This document shows, one piece after another, positions 1-26,524 of a stretch of DNA of 64,000 nucleotides. Within the stretch, counting starts at the first letter, position 1; each line of letters starts with the position of its first letter. Source of the DNA: Glycine soja (lineage: Eukaryota > Streptophyta > Magnoliopsida > Fabales > Fabaceae). Made by a program: the position numbers and the translations under genes. The stretch is from contig NC_041003.1 in the NCBI RefSeq assembly GCF_004193775.1, positions 44,707,611-44,771,610 on the forward strand, read 5' to 3'. The notes under the pieces are model-generated. The model searched no databases. It was not told where the DNA came from and worked only from the letters and a program-made list of their open reading frames with translations.

Positions 1-949
1 CCACAAAACAATCTCATGGTAAACCTGTCATCTCGCCACTGTCACCAACCCATCCATGCTGAGGGTAAACTGTAATTGCCTGACCGCCTCCTCTACCTCT
101 TCACCACCATAAGCGATATCGCCCTTATCATTCTAACAAATTGTGGTTCTATGGATTGTCTTTACACCCTATTCCCAACCTTTCAAGTAACGTCCATCAT
201 CGTTTGCTCACTTAGCACCAACATGCATTTTGGGAAACCCTAACTTCATATATCCTTCTAGTAATAAGAAAAAAAAGAGATTAAAATCAAAAACATCTAA
301 ATAAGAAAATAAAATCAAACTAGATTTAAATAAGAAAAACCCCAAATCACTTTCCTATATCTTAATAAAAAAAATGAAAATGAAACTCAGATGAAAACCC
401 CCAATCAGAATCTCAAATCTAAATAAGGAACAAAATGGAAATAAAAATCCCCCAAATCAGAATCGTACATCTAAATAAGGGGGAAAAAGTAAAAATCAAA
501 CCTAGTTCAAAACCATCAAATCAAAATGTTAACAGCTTGATCAGGGTTGATTAATTAGATGGTGTTGTGGTCAAATCATAGCATGAGGTCGGGGCTCTTG
601 CACCAAAGGGAGAACACAAAGTTGGGGTTCCCTGGAATCTCGTTGTTGATGTGGAATGTCACTGTTAACTCCACAAGTGTCCGAAACTAATTTCAAAATG
701 ATTCCGTTTTTAGAATTAATTTAAAATTAGTTCAACTCAAAATCAGTTTAAAATCAATTTAATTTAATTTTTTTATTGAATTAATTTTTACACACCCTTA
801 ATGTCGGAAAAGTTACCATTTACCTTCTTTATGAATTGGTTAGTGGAAGTAGCAATGATGGGTCTACCATGAGATTGTGTTATAGTCCATGTGAATATTT
901 AAAAGAAAAGAAAAACAAACATTATTTATTAGAAATATTTATTTTAGTA
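1..949. other. AT-rich non-coding stretch with loose short repeats
   Basis: No gene is supported here. Between about 250 and 500 the phrase 'aaatcagaatc...atctaaataag' recurs about four times with drift, giving a degenerate tandem array. On the minus strand around 591-687 a 32-codon frame (FHINNEIPGNPNF, then FSLWCKS) faintly resembles the plant self-incompatibility S1-homologue family, but it is too short and has stops on both sides. It is reported separately at low confidence. Confidence 0.5.
588..687 (-). pseudogene. possible fragment of an S1-like (SPH) secreted protein gene
   Basis: A 32-residue frame bounded by stops reads ...VTFHINNEIPGNPNF...SLWCKSPD. S-protein homologues carry a beta-strand with 'V-I-N' followed by a conserved 'CKSKDDDLG'-like stretch, and the order and spacing here fit loosely. 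There is no start codon, no signal peptide and none of the later conserved Trp/Cys residues. It could equally be chance. If real, it is a dead fragment. Confidence 0.2.
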
Positions 950-1215
950 TTCATTTATGACTCAACGAAAGGTTTTTCATAATCATTTATGATTCAGAAA
1001 GTCTTTAACATCCATATATGATTTTACCAATTTAAGAATCATTTATGACTCGACAAAAAATCTTTAAAGATCATTTATGATTTGACGAAAAATCTTTCCT
1101 TTATGATTAAGGTCTTTAATGTTTATTTATGACTCAGCGAAAAGTCTTTTAACATTAAAAGACTTTTCGCTGAGTCATAAATAAACATTAAAGACCTTTT
1201 CCTGAGTCATAAATA
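950..1215. repeat. degenerate tandem repeat ending in a perfect palindrome
   Basis: The unit 'catttatgactcaacgaaa...tcttta' recurs about six times with drift from 950 onward. The array then turns on itself: 1109-1151 and 1156-1198 are perfect reverse complements (43-bp arms) separated by the 4-base loop 'acat'. Single-stranded DNA or RNA from this site would fold into a fully paired hairpin. A similar array phrase resumes after the right arm (1199-1225). Confidence 0.85.
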
Positions 1216-2155
1216 CATATTAAAGTTTTTAATTTTTATTTACTCATTATTTAGTTCTTGTAAAATTATAGAGTTTTAATAGTTTATTTCATATTGATTT
1301 TTTTTTCTTTTGTTTAAAAAATATATTTCTCTTTAAAAGTACCATATTTATTATCTAATCTTCAAAAGGTACGTCATCGCTCATTAACCACTTTTAGACA
1401 TTAAGAATTAAAATGACATAAAAAGTTTAATAAATATAATTTAATGACTATACATGATTAGTGTAAAAAATTTTACACTATTAACCAATAAAAATTATCA
1501 TTAATATCACTTTTATCATATAAGTTTATTTTAGATTAAATAATAATATAAAATTATTTTAGAGTTCCATATTAAGCATAGTTTATTTTCTCTAGGAAAA
1601 AAACAAATAAAAAAGTTAAGAAAATTAAAATGGAAATAACTATATGTTGAAACCAAAGATGATAAATATCTAACCCTTTAAAAAATATGATTCTCATAAT
1701 TTTGATGATAAAAAAGATAATTATATTTTGATATCCAACAAAAATGTAAAATATACAACGAAATGATATACAATCTTATTCCTTAGATGCGTTGAAAATG
1801 CTTTTATAATAAATGACATCTAATGTTCCCTGTTAATGTATGCATTCAGTGTTTTAAAAAACATAGCGTCCTAAGTGTTTTATATGTAAATGACAAACTC
1901 ATGTTTTCTATAAGTTGCCCAACTCGAATAAAGTCGCATAAACTATTGATCTTGTGAGTGTTCATTTTGTGAAGGTTTTTTGCTTTAATGTTTTTATCCT
2001 CATATAAATCGTAAAACCATTCCTGATATCTTCTTTACAATAATCTATCATTTAAACATCATAAGCATTTATTGAAAAATAAGATTTTATGAAGTATAAG
2101 TACAATCTCTGAACAAAAGTGAGTTAATTTATCATTCTAAATTGGGTGTTAATTC
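1216..2155. other. AT-rich intergenic DNA, no gene seen
   Basis: There are no open frames with recognisable protein content. Around 1447-1480 'gtgtaaaaaattttacacta' forms a short palindrome like the ends of the small MITEs at 55.3 and 62.3 kb, so this may be a decayed copy of that family. Confidence 0.5.
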
Positions 2156-2159
2156 CTCT

Positions 2160-2530
2160 AAAGGAAAATCACTTAAATTGTGGTTATCCCTAGCCCACCT
2201 TAGTCATGAAAAGTAGTCCTAGACAAAGAGAGGTGTGTTGTAGTCCCACATTGCGATGAGTAGCCAAGGAAAAAAGAGAACATGTTGAAGCTTCATAAAT
2301 AATGGCGAGATATATAAATTATATAAGTAAGGAGCAATTCTCACTTTTATAGGGTTGAGTTAGGTTAAAATCCATGTTGTAACATGATATCAGAGTAGAG
2401 ACTATTTTAGATTTGTGTTTATCACGCTCTAGGCGAGTAACCTTGAGCTTGAGAGAGAGTGTTGGAAAGTCACCTAAATTGTGGTCACCTCTAGCCCACC
2501 TTAGTTTTAACGACCCACTGTCACTACACA
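2160..2530. repeat. short LTR-like repeat (two related segments)
   Basis: The phrase 'cacttaaattgtggttatccctagcccacctta' at about 2170 returns at about 2470 ('cacctaaattgtggtcacctctagcccacctta'), and again at 19378-19412 inside the receptor kinase gene. Between the first two copies are a 'tagtcccacatt' phrase, a TATA-like stretch (2310-2325) and 'atgatatcagag' (about 2386), which resembles the primer-binding site that follows many plant LTRs. I read this as remains of a small LTR retrotransposon, possibly TRIM-like. The ends are not exact. Confidence 0.5.
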
Positions 2531-2534
2531 CGAT

Positions 2535-5032
2535 GGCTTAAAACTAACAAAGTGTAAGTCTTTGTTTTACTTTATTTCAAACTCTCCATTAATTTATTTA
2601 TGAAAATACTTGTGAACTTTTCACATTCTCAAAAGCCAAAAGCTAAAAACATCAACTTCAAGATGAAATCTCAAAATAACTCAACACATATCTATATATA
2701 CATGTACAACTTCTTAAAGAGATCAATCTTAAATACCTAAGTTGTTCAATACTACACATAAAACTAACGAAGAAAAGCAGAAGAAGGATCACATCTTCAC
2801 GTCCAAGCATGCCCATCCATGATACCTCTAGCGGAAGGATCCAATTCCTAACCATTTTCTTACATGAACACAAAGTTTGAGATCACCTCAGTTACAAACA
2901 CATGTGCCACACAAACGCTTACAAAATATAAACATACTTAAAACAATATGCACCTTAACAATTAAAGCATAAAAAAATATCATCATATATATATAGAACA
3001 TAATATTCGGAAATCATACTTAAGGCATAAATGTTAGAAATTTATATAAAATAACATCTCATAATAATCCAAATCATCAACCATTACATCAAAATTCAAT
3101 CATTATATACCACCAGTCAATCAATCATCATTACCATGATTCATCCATTAAACATTATCATCATCAATCTTTCAATCATTGACACCAAAGACAGACTTGA
3201 TTCCATGGAGATTTACATTACATGAGCGAATAATCTAAACACACCCCTTAACATGGTCACATTCTATAGTCTAACCATACTGGAAAACCTAGATTAATTT
3301 TGCAGAGGAAGTGTGGTTTATCGAAAATAAATGAGCGTGAGTAATGACCTACCTCTAAGGTATGCATTAACCTTATAACCTATCTAGGAGTTTGTCCACC
3401 CATCTATTCTATGGGCCCTTTCAGCGTTAGCCACCACGAAAACCTCTAATACTAGGTTGAAGGTCTTCCTAGAACTACCAACTTACATGCCTACTCACAA
3501 ACAACAACTAAACTTAGATTCCTTAAGGTTCGAGGTACGAAACAGTACCCACCATCTCTCTCATGGTCTGTCTCAAGGATTCAAGTTTCACTATTAACAA
3601 TGCATTCTATATACATTGAAAGGGTCACTAATTCCTTTGGGAAGTAGTTATGAACACCTTAACATGTTATTTGAAGTCAAAATGTAGGGATGATATTCAG
3701 GAAGATACCTCACTAGGAAAGACCCCTGGGTCGCTTTAGTGAGACAAAGTTATGGCATGAAACTTACCCTTCTTACAATACCATTTTCCATCAACAACAA
3801 AATCTTTCCTAAAGATATAATTAATTCCCTTTCACGCATATGGATGATTCTTAAAATTAGATTATCACCCACAACAATAAGATGTCATCACAAATTCATT
3901 CACAAAACTCAACACCACTAGAGGTTATAGTATCATATATTCACCATTCATATGTTCATCACACTCATGAATCCACCTATAGTTCAATAAGCATATCAAT
4001 ACATTCTAACACCTTGAGTTCTTGCAAATAACTCACCAAAAACTCATATGAATGAGAGACTCTTATGATCTCAACATAAAGTCAACTCTAATAATAAAAC
4101 AACATCTATAGTTCAATAAGCATAACAATACATTCTAACACCTTGAGTTCTTACAAACAACTCACCAAAAACTCATATTAATGAGAGACTCTTATGATCT
4201 CAACATAAAGTCAACTCTAATAATAAAACATCATCTCAACCACATCTTATATCATCATCAAGAAATCAACCAACACAACCTAAATCCTTCATCAATACAA
4301 AATTATCTTATCATCAATATAATAGTCTCAACAATAAATAAATCATTTCACATCTTTAAAAGATCACTTTAATATTGAAAATAAGAAGTATATCAATATC
4401 ATATTTCTTACAAAGCCATACAACATCAATATTCTTTTCCAAGCTCTAAACACACATTCATTAACTACATTCGAAGGCTCTTTCAAGTCATTGCATTCAC
4501 AAGCATTACTAAAAACATAACACTTCTTTTTCCTAAAAGATCACACTTAACACTGTATGTTTTTGCGCTTAGCTTAAAACTTCACGCTTAGCACACAAAT
4601 TGTTGTGCTTAGCATGGAGAGTCCAAAGACTACTCTTATCTTAGAAAAGTTTGCGCTTAGCGTACAAATTTTTGCGCATGAAGGATCTTGAGACTATTTT
4701 TTTCTTAGAAAACTTGCACTTAGCACAAACATTTTTGTGCTTAGCGCAAAGAGCTTGACAAAAATCACATTTTTTTTTTTGCATAATTTAGGGTTCCATC
4801 TTCCCCAAATCACCCCAAACATCAACTACAAAACCAAGGAGGTTTAAGATTGATTACCTATATGTTTCTAATCAATTTTTAACACACAATTTCATATTTC
4901 CAACACAAAATCACCACTTATTAAATCACAAATACTCAAAGCCCCAATTTTGAAGAACATGAAAAGGGACAAAGCTTCTCTTACATCTACATAAAGTAAT
5001 TGGTTATTGCCTAATGGTGCTTAATTTGAAGT
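2535..5032 (-). mobile_element. probable gypsy-type LTR remnant, reverse orientation
   Basis: There is no coding capacity. The stretch is compositionally like the LTR region next to it: A/C-rich on this strand, with recurrent 'gcgcttagc' phrases at 4565-4745 and a run of phrases such as 'gggccctttcagcgttagcc' around 3413. It abuts the identified LTR at 5033. I could not find matched ends, so the call rests on composition and context. It holds a 129-bp tandem duplication. Confidence 0.35.
3977..4234. repeat. tandem duplication, 129-bp period
   Basis: Copy 1 (3977-4105) and copy 2 (4106-4234) start with 'ctatagttcaataagcat' and end with 'aataaaacaacatct' or 'aataaaacatcatct'. They differ at only a handful of positions, so the duplication is fairly recent. 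Confidence 0.9.
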
Positions 5033-6660
5033 TGTGACACCTTCTACTCCGACATACATATAAATAAGAAAAACATATAAAAATGCAGAATTAACTAAAA
5101 TGATTTTACTCAATTAACATAAAGGAGCCCATGTGAGTAAAAGGGTCACATTCGCTTTAATATTATCAAATAAAACTTATTAAAAACATATCCGACTTAG
5201 AACAAGGCCGTCAAAGTTTACAAAAGAAATTTTGTTAAATCAGCGAGGTAAAATAAACTAAAATAATATCATACAATTAAAATAAAAATTCATCTTCAAT
5301 GTCACATCCTATCATAACATTGTATCCCAGCGTTCTCTAGCACGAGGTTCTTTAAAGTCATTCACCTAGTCATCTGTTCCCACGAACACAATGTTCAAGA
5401 TAATCACAAGATCCAAATACAAATAACACATAGGGAGTGAGTTATCACATTTCTAAAAAAATACAAATAAACAAAGACATGATCAAAATAAATTATAGAA
5501 GTATTTATAACATAACTCAACTTAATACAATCCACATCACTTCGCCACTTTATCATTTAAAATTCATTTTTCAATCACCAATCACATTACACATGATTCA
5601 CACACTCGAATTAATACATAGCAACACTCATCAATTTCATAATAAACAATTAGCAGATGTTATGCAACAATTATACTAAGACTCAAGCCTATATGCAATG
5701 TGGTACCATGTTAGTGAAAAACCACACTGGGGAGTTTAGGACTACATAACAAAACACGCTACACAATGAGTATGTCAAGGTCACTTTCATTAAGTAAAAT
5801 CATAAGGTGACCAGTCAGAGTCACTCTATTTTATGAAAATGTTTCAACCATATGGGATCAACATAAGCTTAAAGGAGCACTTAAACCGAGTGTCTTTACC
5901 CCCAAGACCTAAACTCCGAAGAATCCGTTAGGGCCTTACCTTCCTGATTCAGGTCCAACCCCTAAAATAATTTTTGCATGCAGACACTGCTTATGAATTA
6001 TACAATACCCACGACCTCACACTCGTGTTTCAAACACGTTTAACACATTGCGATACAATTTAACACTTTAGATTCCTAACTAGGAATCTTACACTTTCCC
6101 TTTAACATTGCGCATAAACACTTTTCTCAAGGTAAACACGAGTCGGGTTATTGTATAATTCACAGCTACAATACAAATATTGTCACATCAAGTGTTAACC
6201 ACACACTTATTCACAACCAAATTTCATGTCTACAATTTTAACATATCACATGTTTATGTGTATCTCACAAATCAACGCATGTTCAACTTTACACTTATAC
6301 TCAATCTCAATAATAATATTATTATCTCAAAGCAACATGTTATCTCACAATTCATCACATATTCAATTTATCACTTACACACAAATTTAATCATAATTTC
6401 ATGATCTCAATATTACAATCTCGTAATTATAATCATACATGAAGAATTACAATACAACAAACATCCCAAAATAAATTTCAATTTGATTCCCTAAGGATTC
6501 ATACACATGTTCATTCTAATCCCAATTGCGATAAACTTATCCCTTATCTCTAAGCGGGCTCACGTGTGTAGTATGGTAGTGATAACGGTGTCTTTGGCAG
6601 TTTCCTAAGATTCTTCAAGTTTTTCCTCTGTTTGTTCTGTTAGGGGTTTTCAAGCATTAG
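5033..6660 (-). mobile_element. solo or partial LTR of the 26-36 kb gypsy family, reversed
   Basis: Read on the minus strand this matches the LTR modules of the retrotransposon at 26.5-35.7 kb, with divergence. The LTR end 'ggtgtcaca' is at 5033. The phrase around 5880-6005 (minus strand 'gaggtcgtgggtat...cagtgtctgc...ggacctgaatcagg') equals 29114-29205. The stretch 6490-6560 equals the 'ggggattagaatgaacatgtg' part of 26737-26770, and 6640-6655 equals 'aaccctaacagagc'. No internal coding region is attached, so it looks like a solo LTR. The outer edge beyond 6660 could not be fixed; similar LTR material may run to about 7150. Confidence 0.75.
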
Positions 6661-7697
6661 AGAGAAGGAAAAAAAATTATAGCCTCCATTTTATTGTCAA
6701 TGTGCGAGACTAGTTTCTCTCTGCAAAAAATTTATTTTGCAAATCTCAATAGGGATAATGTGTGAAAATGGGTTTCGAAGGTGGTGTCCAAATTTTATGA
6801 CGATCCAACAGTTGACAAGTCTGGGATCGCAGTTTTACTGGGATAGGTTTGGGGTGTCTGCTGAAAAAGAGAAAGCTTAGTGCGAGAAATATTTCTCCCC
6901 ACTTTAGACATTATCACAAAAATCCCAATGGTGGGTGGGTGGAAAAATAATTTATGAACCACATGTTTAAATTTTACGATGATCCAACGGTTAATGAGAT
7001 TGAGACCGTCATTTTACTCTATTTATAGCTACGATACTCTGATCCTTTTATTTATTCTATTTTTCTTTATTTATCTATTTTATAAAAATGAACTCTATTT
7101 TATTTCCTTTCAAATGAACTCTATTTTATAAAAATGATCAAACAGGAATTCTGTTAGGTAAAACTTGCATGCAGACATGCAATGACATACGGTACAAACG
7201 ATTATTTCGAAACTAAATTTTTATTTTTGGGAGCTATTTTATAATTTTTTTCGTAAAGGAATAACTTAAAAATTGGCAATATAATCTAAAAAATAGTACT
7301 TAAACTTATTATATAAATAATCTTTTTTTTAAAAAATGGTACTTGAATAACATTTTATAATCTATTTAAACGAGAATTTTAATCCAATATATAGTTAGAC
7401 CGATGAAATTCAACTTTTATAAAAAAAATAATTAATAGAGAAAGTTTGATAAGATCAACTACCCAAATTAAATTTTCACTTTAGAATATATATATATAAT
7501 TAAAAAAAATTTAAAATTAAAATTTAAACAAAGAAATGTTTAAGAAAGACAGGCGTAACTTTTTAAGAGTAGAGTATACTCAACACGATGTGATCTAATA
7601 ATGTTTAATATGTTGAATTTAATTTGTAAAAGTTTGTGTAATGAGCTTTCATTGTTTTTATTGATAAATGTAAGACTTCATTTGCATTATCATGCAG
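6661..7697. other. AT-rich region upstream of the receptor kinase; probable LTR edge
   Basis: 6661-7100 contains phrases such as 'gatgatccaacggttaatgag' that look like more retrotransposon LTR. A frame from 7601 joins the receptor kinase exon without a stop, but its N-terminus is a poor signal peptide. A good splice acceptor (tttgcattatcatgcag) ends at 7697. I see no convincing signal-peptide exon. Confidence 0.45.
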
Positions 7698-22372
<14,675 letters not shown>

Positions 22373-22439
22373 AAGTTGGAAAAGATCAGCTTTAATAAAT
22401 GTAGTTTTTCTAATATCAGAATGTCAATACCCTCTAAAT

Positions 22440-22769
22440 GGCTAAAATAGAATTTTGGTTCCTTATCTATATTTTAGATTTCAGTTTGTTCCCTTATGTT
22501 CAAAAAGTTTCACTTTTGTCCCTTAAATTTTCTTAGTTACACCAAATTGGTCCTTCCATAAGTTTATCACACTAATTTGATCATTTTGGTGACATGTGGT
22601 AAACTATAAGAGAAGTCACATCCGCCTAAATTGACACCATCAGTGCTAAAAACTGACAAAAGGACCAATTTGGTTTAACAGAGACACTATAAGGTGCCAA
22701 AGTGAAACCTTGTAAGGGACAAAATTGAAACCTAAAATATAGATAAGGGACCAGAATTCTATTTTAGCC
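22440..22769. mobile_element. fold-back (terminal inverted repeat) element just after the kinase stop codon
   Basis: The left end GGCTAAAATAGAATTTTGG with 'ttccttatctatattttag' pairs with the right end 'ctaaaatatagataaggga' and CCAGAATTCTATTTTAGCC. Interior arms such as 'accaaattggtcc'/'ggaccaatttggt' also pair. It is about 330 bp, begins 67 bp after the kinase TGA, and so probably lies in the 3' UTR or at the polyadenylation region. No perfect target duplication was found. Confidence 0.8.
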
Positions 22770-23591
22770 CTCTGCGAATTAAACAATGGAACCACCAAAT
22801 GTACTATTTTTCAGTTATACTTGTTAATTTGTTTTGTGTGCTTCCTATTTTAAGGTTAATTGACAGAGAACTGGTTTGTAAGTTATATTATATTGATTTT
22901 GTACACCCATCTATATATATATTTACAATGTGTAATAGCTGAAACAGAGGTGATGAGTGATGACATTGCTACATCAACCACTTGAATTTTCTTCAATTGC
23001 CACTTCATCATTTTGCTGATTGATACTCATAGCTTTACTAAAAGGAAGAGAGAGAGAGATCCTAGCTTTTAAAGGAGTTGCACGGCTAAAACAGCTGTCC
23101 TTCCATCGATTCATGTTCCAACCCTCTGTCTTGCTGTCTCGTGTTTATGTTTAAAATATAAATATATTTTGAGGGCCAAGATATAAGAAGAGCATGGATG
23201 CAACTAACTTGCGAGATACATTATAGACAATGTCATGATGTGAACCTCATACACTGCAACTCTTGCACAGAAAAGCTGCAAACCCTCAACCAAGGCAATT
23301 TTTTGCTTGCACATGAAAAATAGCTAATCATTAAAAACAATATATACTACTAATCACAGACCAAATAAATAGTATATCATATTCTGCATTTTTTCCTTCA
23401 AATAACCAGCTAAGCATATCTAATTAAACTTCTTGATACCATATATGCTAATGATGCACAAGGTTCAGGCTCGTGATTGAGTTCAAGATACTCTGAAATT
23501 ACAACAACTAAAAAGAATACATAATATACAATGGGCCTTTTTGTTGAGCCAGAGAAAGGCAAACAAAAAAATGAAAAGGAGAAATTCATCC
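22770..23591. other. intergenic, no gene seen
   Basis: AT-rich DNA with a short (GA)n run near 23049. I recognise no coding, RNA or repeat feature. Confidence 0.5.
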
Positions 23592-23730
23592 TGTTAGAAA
23601 GTCTCACATCGCCTGTCTTAGTTCTTAGGATACATTTTATATATCTGTTGGACGACTTCAACTAGTATCAGTTGGTTTTAAGTTGAAAAGGAGAAAGGTT
23701 TATCAATTGATTTTAAGTTGAAATCTAACA
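23592..23730 (+). mobile_element. short TRIM-like LTR
   Basis: A 139-bp block starts TGTTAGAAAGTCTCACATCG and ends AAATCTAACA. It is followed by 'tgtatcacgagtc', a degraded primer-binding site. It is the same family as the reversed copy at 13755-13858 and contains a TATA-like 'cattttatatatctg'. Confidence 0.6.
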
Positions 23731-24297
23731 TGTATCACGAGTCTCCTTAATGTCCAACAGATATATATAACATTCAAATGAATAACCATTGCAACAAGGG
23801 TAAATTCTGATTCAAACATTCAAGTTCTTCCTTATACAAACAAAACAATAAACAAGGATGAAAGAAAAGGAAAACATATTTTCCAACAGAAGCTCTTGGA
23901 AAACAACAAACAACTTGCTCTCATTTTTTTCACCCAATTAAATTTTTCCTTTTTGTACCAAATATATATTCTTAGAAAAATAACCCTCCTCAATTTTTTG
24001 GGTCTTGCTCTGCACTAACACTAAGTGTTCAAATCATTTTAATTGTTCCCCAGCCAAGTCAAAACGGCATGTATCCATTGATTCTGTTGGTGAATGCATA
24101 AGATGTTTATTTAAAGATTTTGAAAAGTGTTTTTCATCGGTTATATACAAAACTTTAAATCAAAGTGGAGATTATCGAGTTGAACCAGATTGCTATTTTG
24201 TTCGTTGGAGGAAAGTTTTTAGTTTCATCATTTCTCATTGGTGGAACTGAACTATGTCAATGAGACCAGAACATGAAAATTTAAAGATGGAATATTG
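23731..24297. other. intergenic, no gene seen
   Basis: An 81-codon frame at 24005-24250 has no recognisable domain and nothing supports it as a gene. Confidence 0.4.
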
Positions 24298-24306
24298 AAT
24301 AAACTT

Positions 24307-25018
24307 CTAGTAAACTATCATTTTAATCCTTAAAATTTTTATTTATTTTAATTTTTGAGAAGGCAAAACAAATTTATTGATCAAAAGCATTGACTTGACC
24401 ACAAGATGTGACCATTCAAAGGCAAACATTACAGAGATTGATACTGTCATTTTCTAACAGCATCATTGACCTACCAGAGCTGATTATAGCATATTAATTA
24501 AAACATTTCTGCATAATACTGTGTGTACCTATCTGCTGCAGACTAGTAACAAAAAAACACAGGACAGAATATACCCCCCTCCTTACTACCTTCTATACAC
24601 ACTAAAGAACTCCTCTTAGACAAACATCCTACATTTACTGAATCCTTAAATTTTTATCCCCGCCCTAGCCACACCAATATCTTACAGTCATCACTGAAAC
24701 CAAAAACAGTCCGACCTTAACTTGCTAACTGCTCAAATTGTGGAGTGTTATTATAGTAGTCTCTAAGATTAAAAAAAAATGTCAAATAAATCTCTGAAAT
24801 TGAAATTTGTTAATCATATTAGCCTTCATGATAGTTATGTTTGGGACTATAATTATAGTAAGTTGTAAAATTTAAGAACTATAATGCTAGTAAGTTGTAA
24901 ATGTTAGGGACTAAAATAGCAGTAATTTCAGTTTCAAGGATTTATATGGCATTTTCTAATTCCAAGGACTAGCATGACATTGCTTCACAATTTCAGGAAC
25001 TAAAATAATAGTTTACTC
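24307..25018. mobile_element. Mutator-type MITE with 9-bp target duplication
   Basis: The ends 'agtaaactatcattttaatcc' and 'ggaactaaaataatagtttact' are inverted copies. The element is flanked by direct repeats AATAAACTT (24298-24306 and 25019-25027; the next base C also matches). A 9-10-bp duplication is the signature of Mutator-like elements. The 712-bp interior is non-coding. Confidence 0.75.
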
Positions 25019-26524
25019 AATAAACTTCCTAGTCCAAGATAGAGAAAACTTCTCGGCTCTAATAATACCTTTAGTGAAACTTATATTTACCTCACTTCAC
25101 CAAGGGGATCTAGCTTAGTTAGTTGAACAAGGTGTGTGAGTATTGTAAATCCTCAGTAATGTCTTTGATCCCTATAAATAAAAAAATATTTGCCACACTT
25201 CAAAGAGACAGATGGCACTTCAAAGATGTATGGATTCATGGATTTGACATAGTTCAATATTTTAGTTGTAGATTTGGGTTCTGTTTCCTTAATCGTCTTC
25301 TGCTCTTATCTTGTAAAGCTATTATATAGCTATATCAGATTATCAGTAATAGTAAGATGTCATTCCCAATTGTTGAACTCTGATCATAACAGTAACCTGT
25401 CTTATTTCTCTTGATCGACTAAACCACTTAGGATTAAAGTTTCGAACATGTTTGGAAGGAGTCAATTAACAATGACAAAAAAAATGGTAGTGCAATCACC
25501 TCCTTCATAGCCAAGCTTCTTTAATATTACACTATTTATATATATATTTTAATAAAATATTATATTTTAAAATTAAGATAGTAAGAATTTTTTTATTATT
25601 TCAAAGATATCCTCCATTGAGATAGTAAGAATTCATGATTAGGATTATATCATTTCACATGGAGGATATCTTTCTTGCAATCATAACAAAGATTTCAGAA
25701 TATACAGTGGATCCAATTTTACACTGTGCTCAATAATTGTGTTGTTTCAACAACTTTGGTAAGAATCTTCCAAATGCCAAAGGAGAATTGGAATTGAATC
25801 AAGACAGTGTAAAGGAACGAGTTAGAGAAGCCACTAACAGGACTGAAAAAATTGAACCAGCCGTTGAGAAGTGGCTGAAAGATGTTGAGAAAGTCTTACA
25901 AGAAGTGCAGACGTTAGAAGGAAGGATTTTGGAAGTACGAAAAAGTCATTTCCGAAGTTAATGCCAATATTTCCTTGCAGAAGAAATAGCAAGAAAGATA
26001 GAAAAAATGACTCAGCTCAATCATAATAGCAAGTTTGAGCCATTTTCTAGTAAGACAGAACTTCCAGGCCTGAAGTACCATTCTTTCAAAGATTTTGTTC
26101 TTTTCAAATCTACAGAGTCAGCTTGTAATGAGATTTTGAAAGCATTAATAAAGGATAAAAGTTTTCATATGATTGGACACCATGGAATGGGAGGATCGGG
26201 AAAAACAACTTTGGTGAAAGAGGTGGGTAAGAAAGTTGAGGAGTTAAAACTTTTTGAGAAGGTTGTCATGGCAACGGTATCTCAAACTCCAAATATTAGA
26301 AGCATCCAAGAGCAAATTGCTGACAGAAGGGTTTCCCGTTAGAGGAAAAATCAGACATAGGTAAAGCACGAAGACTATCAAAAAGATTAAGTGGAGGCAA
26401 AACTTTTCTAATCTTGGATGATGTATGGGAAAAGCTAAACTTTGAAACTATAGGTATTCCATTCAATGAAAACAACAAGGGTTGTGGAGTACTTCAATAA
26501 ATAAGAAAAAAATAAAATAAAAAT

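Noticed and set aside
950..1200. CRISPR-like array
   Set aside because: The repeats are degenerate, contiguous and without unique spacers, in a plant nuclear context.
7601..7697. start codon at 7601 as the receptor kinase start
   Set aside because: The leader is a weak signal peptide, and a strong splice acceptor at 7697 in the family's usual position makes an upstream exon more likely. It is kept only as an alternative.
24005..24250. 81-codon frame with several Cys
   Set aside because: It has no recognisable family, no splice or promoter context, and lies between repeat elements.
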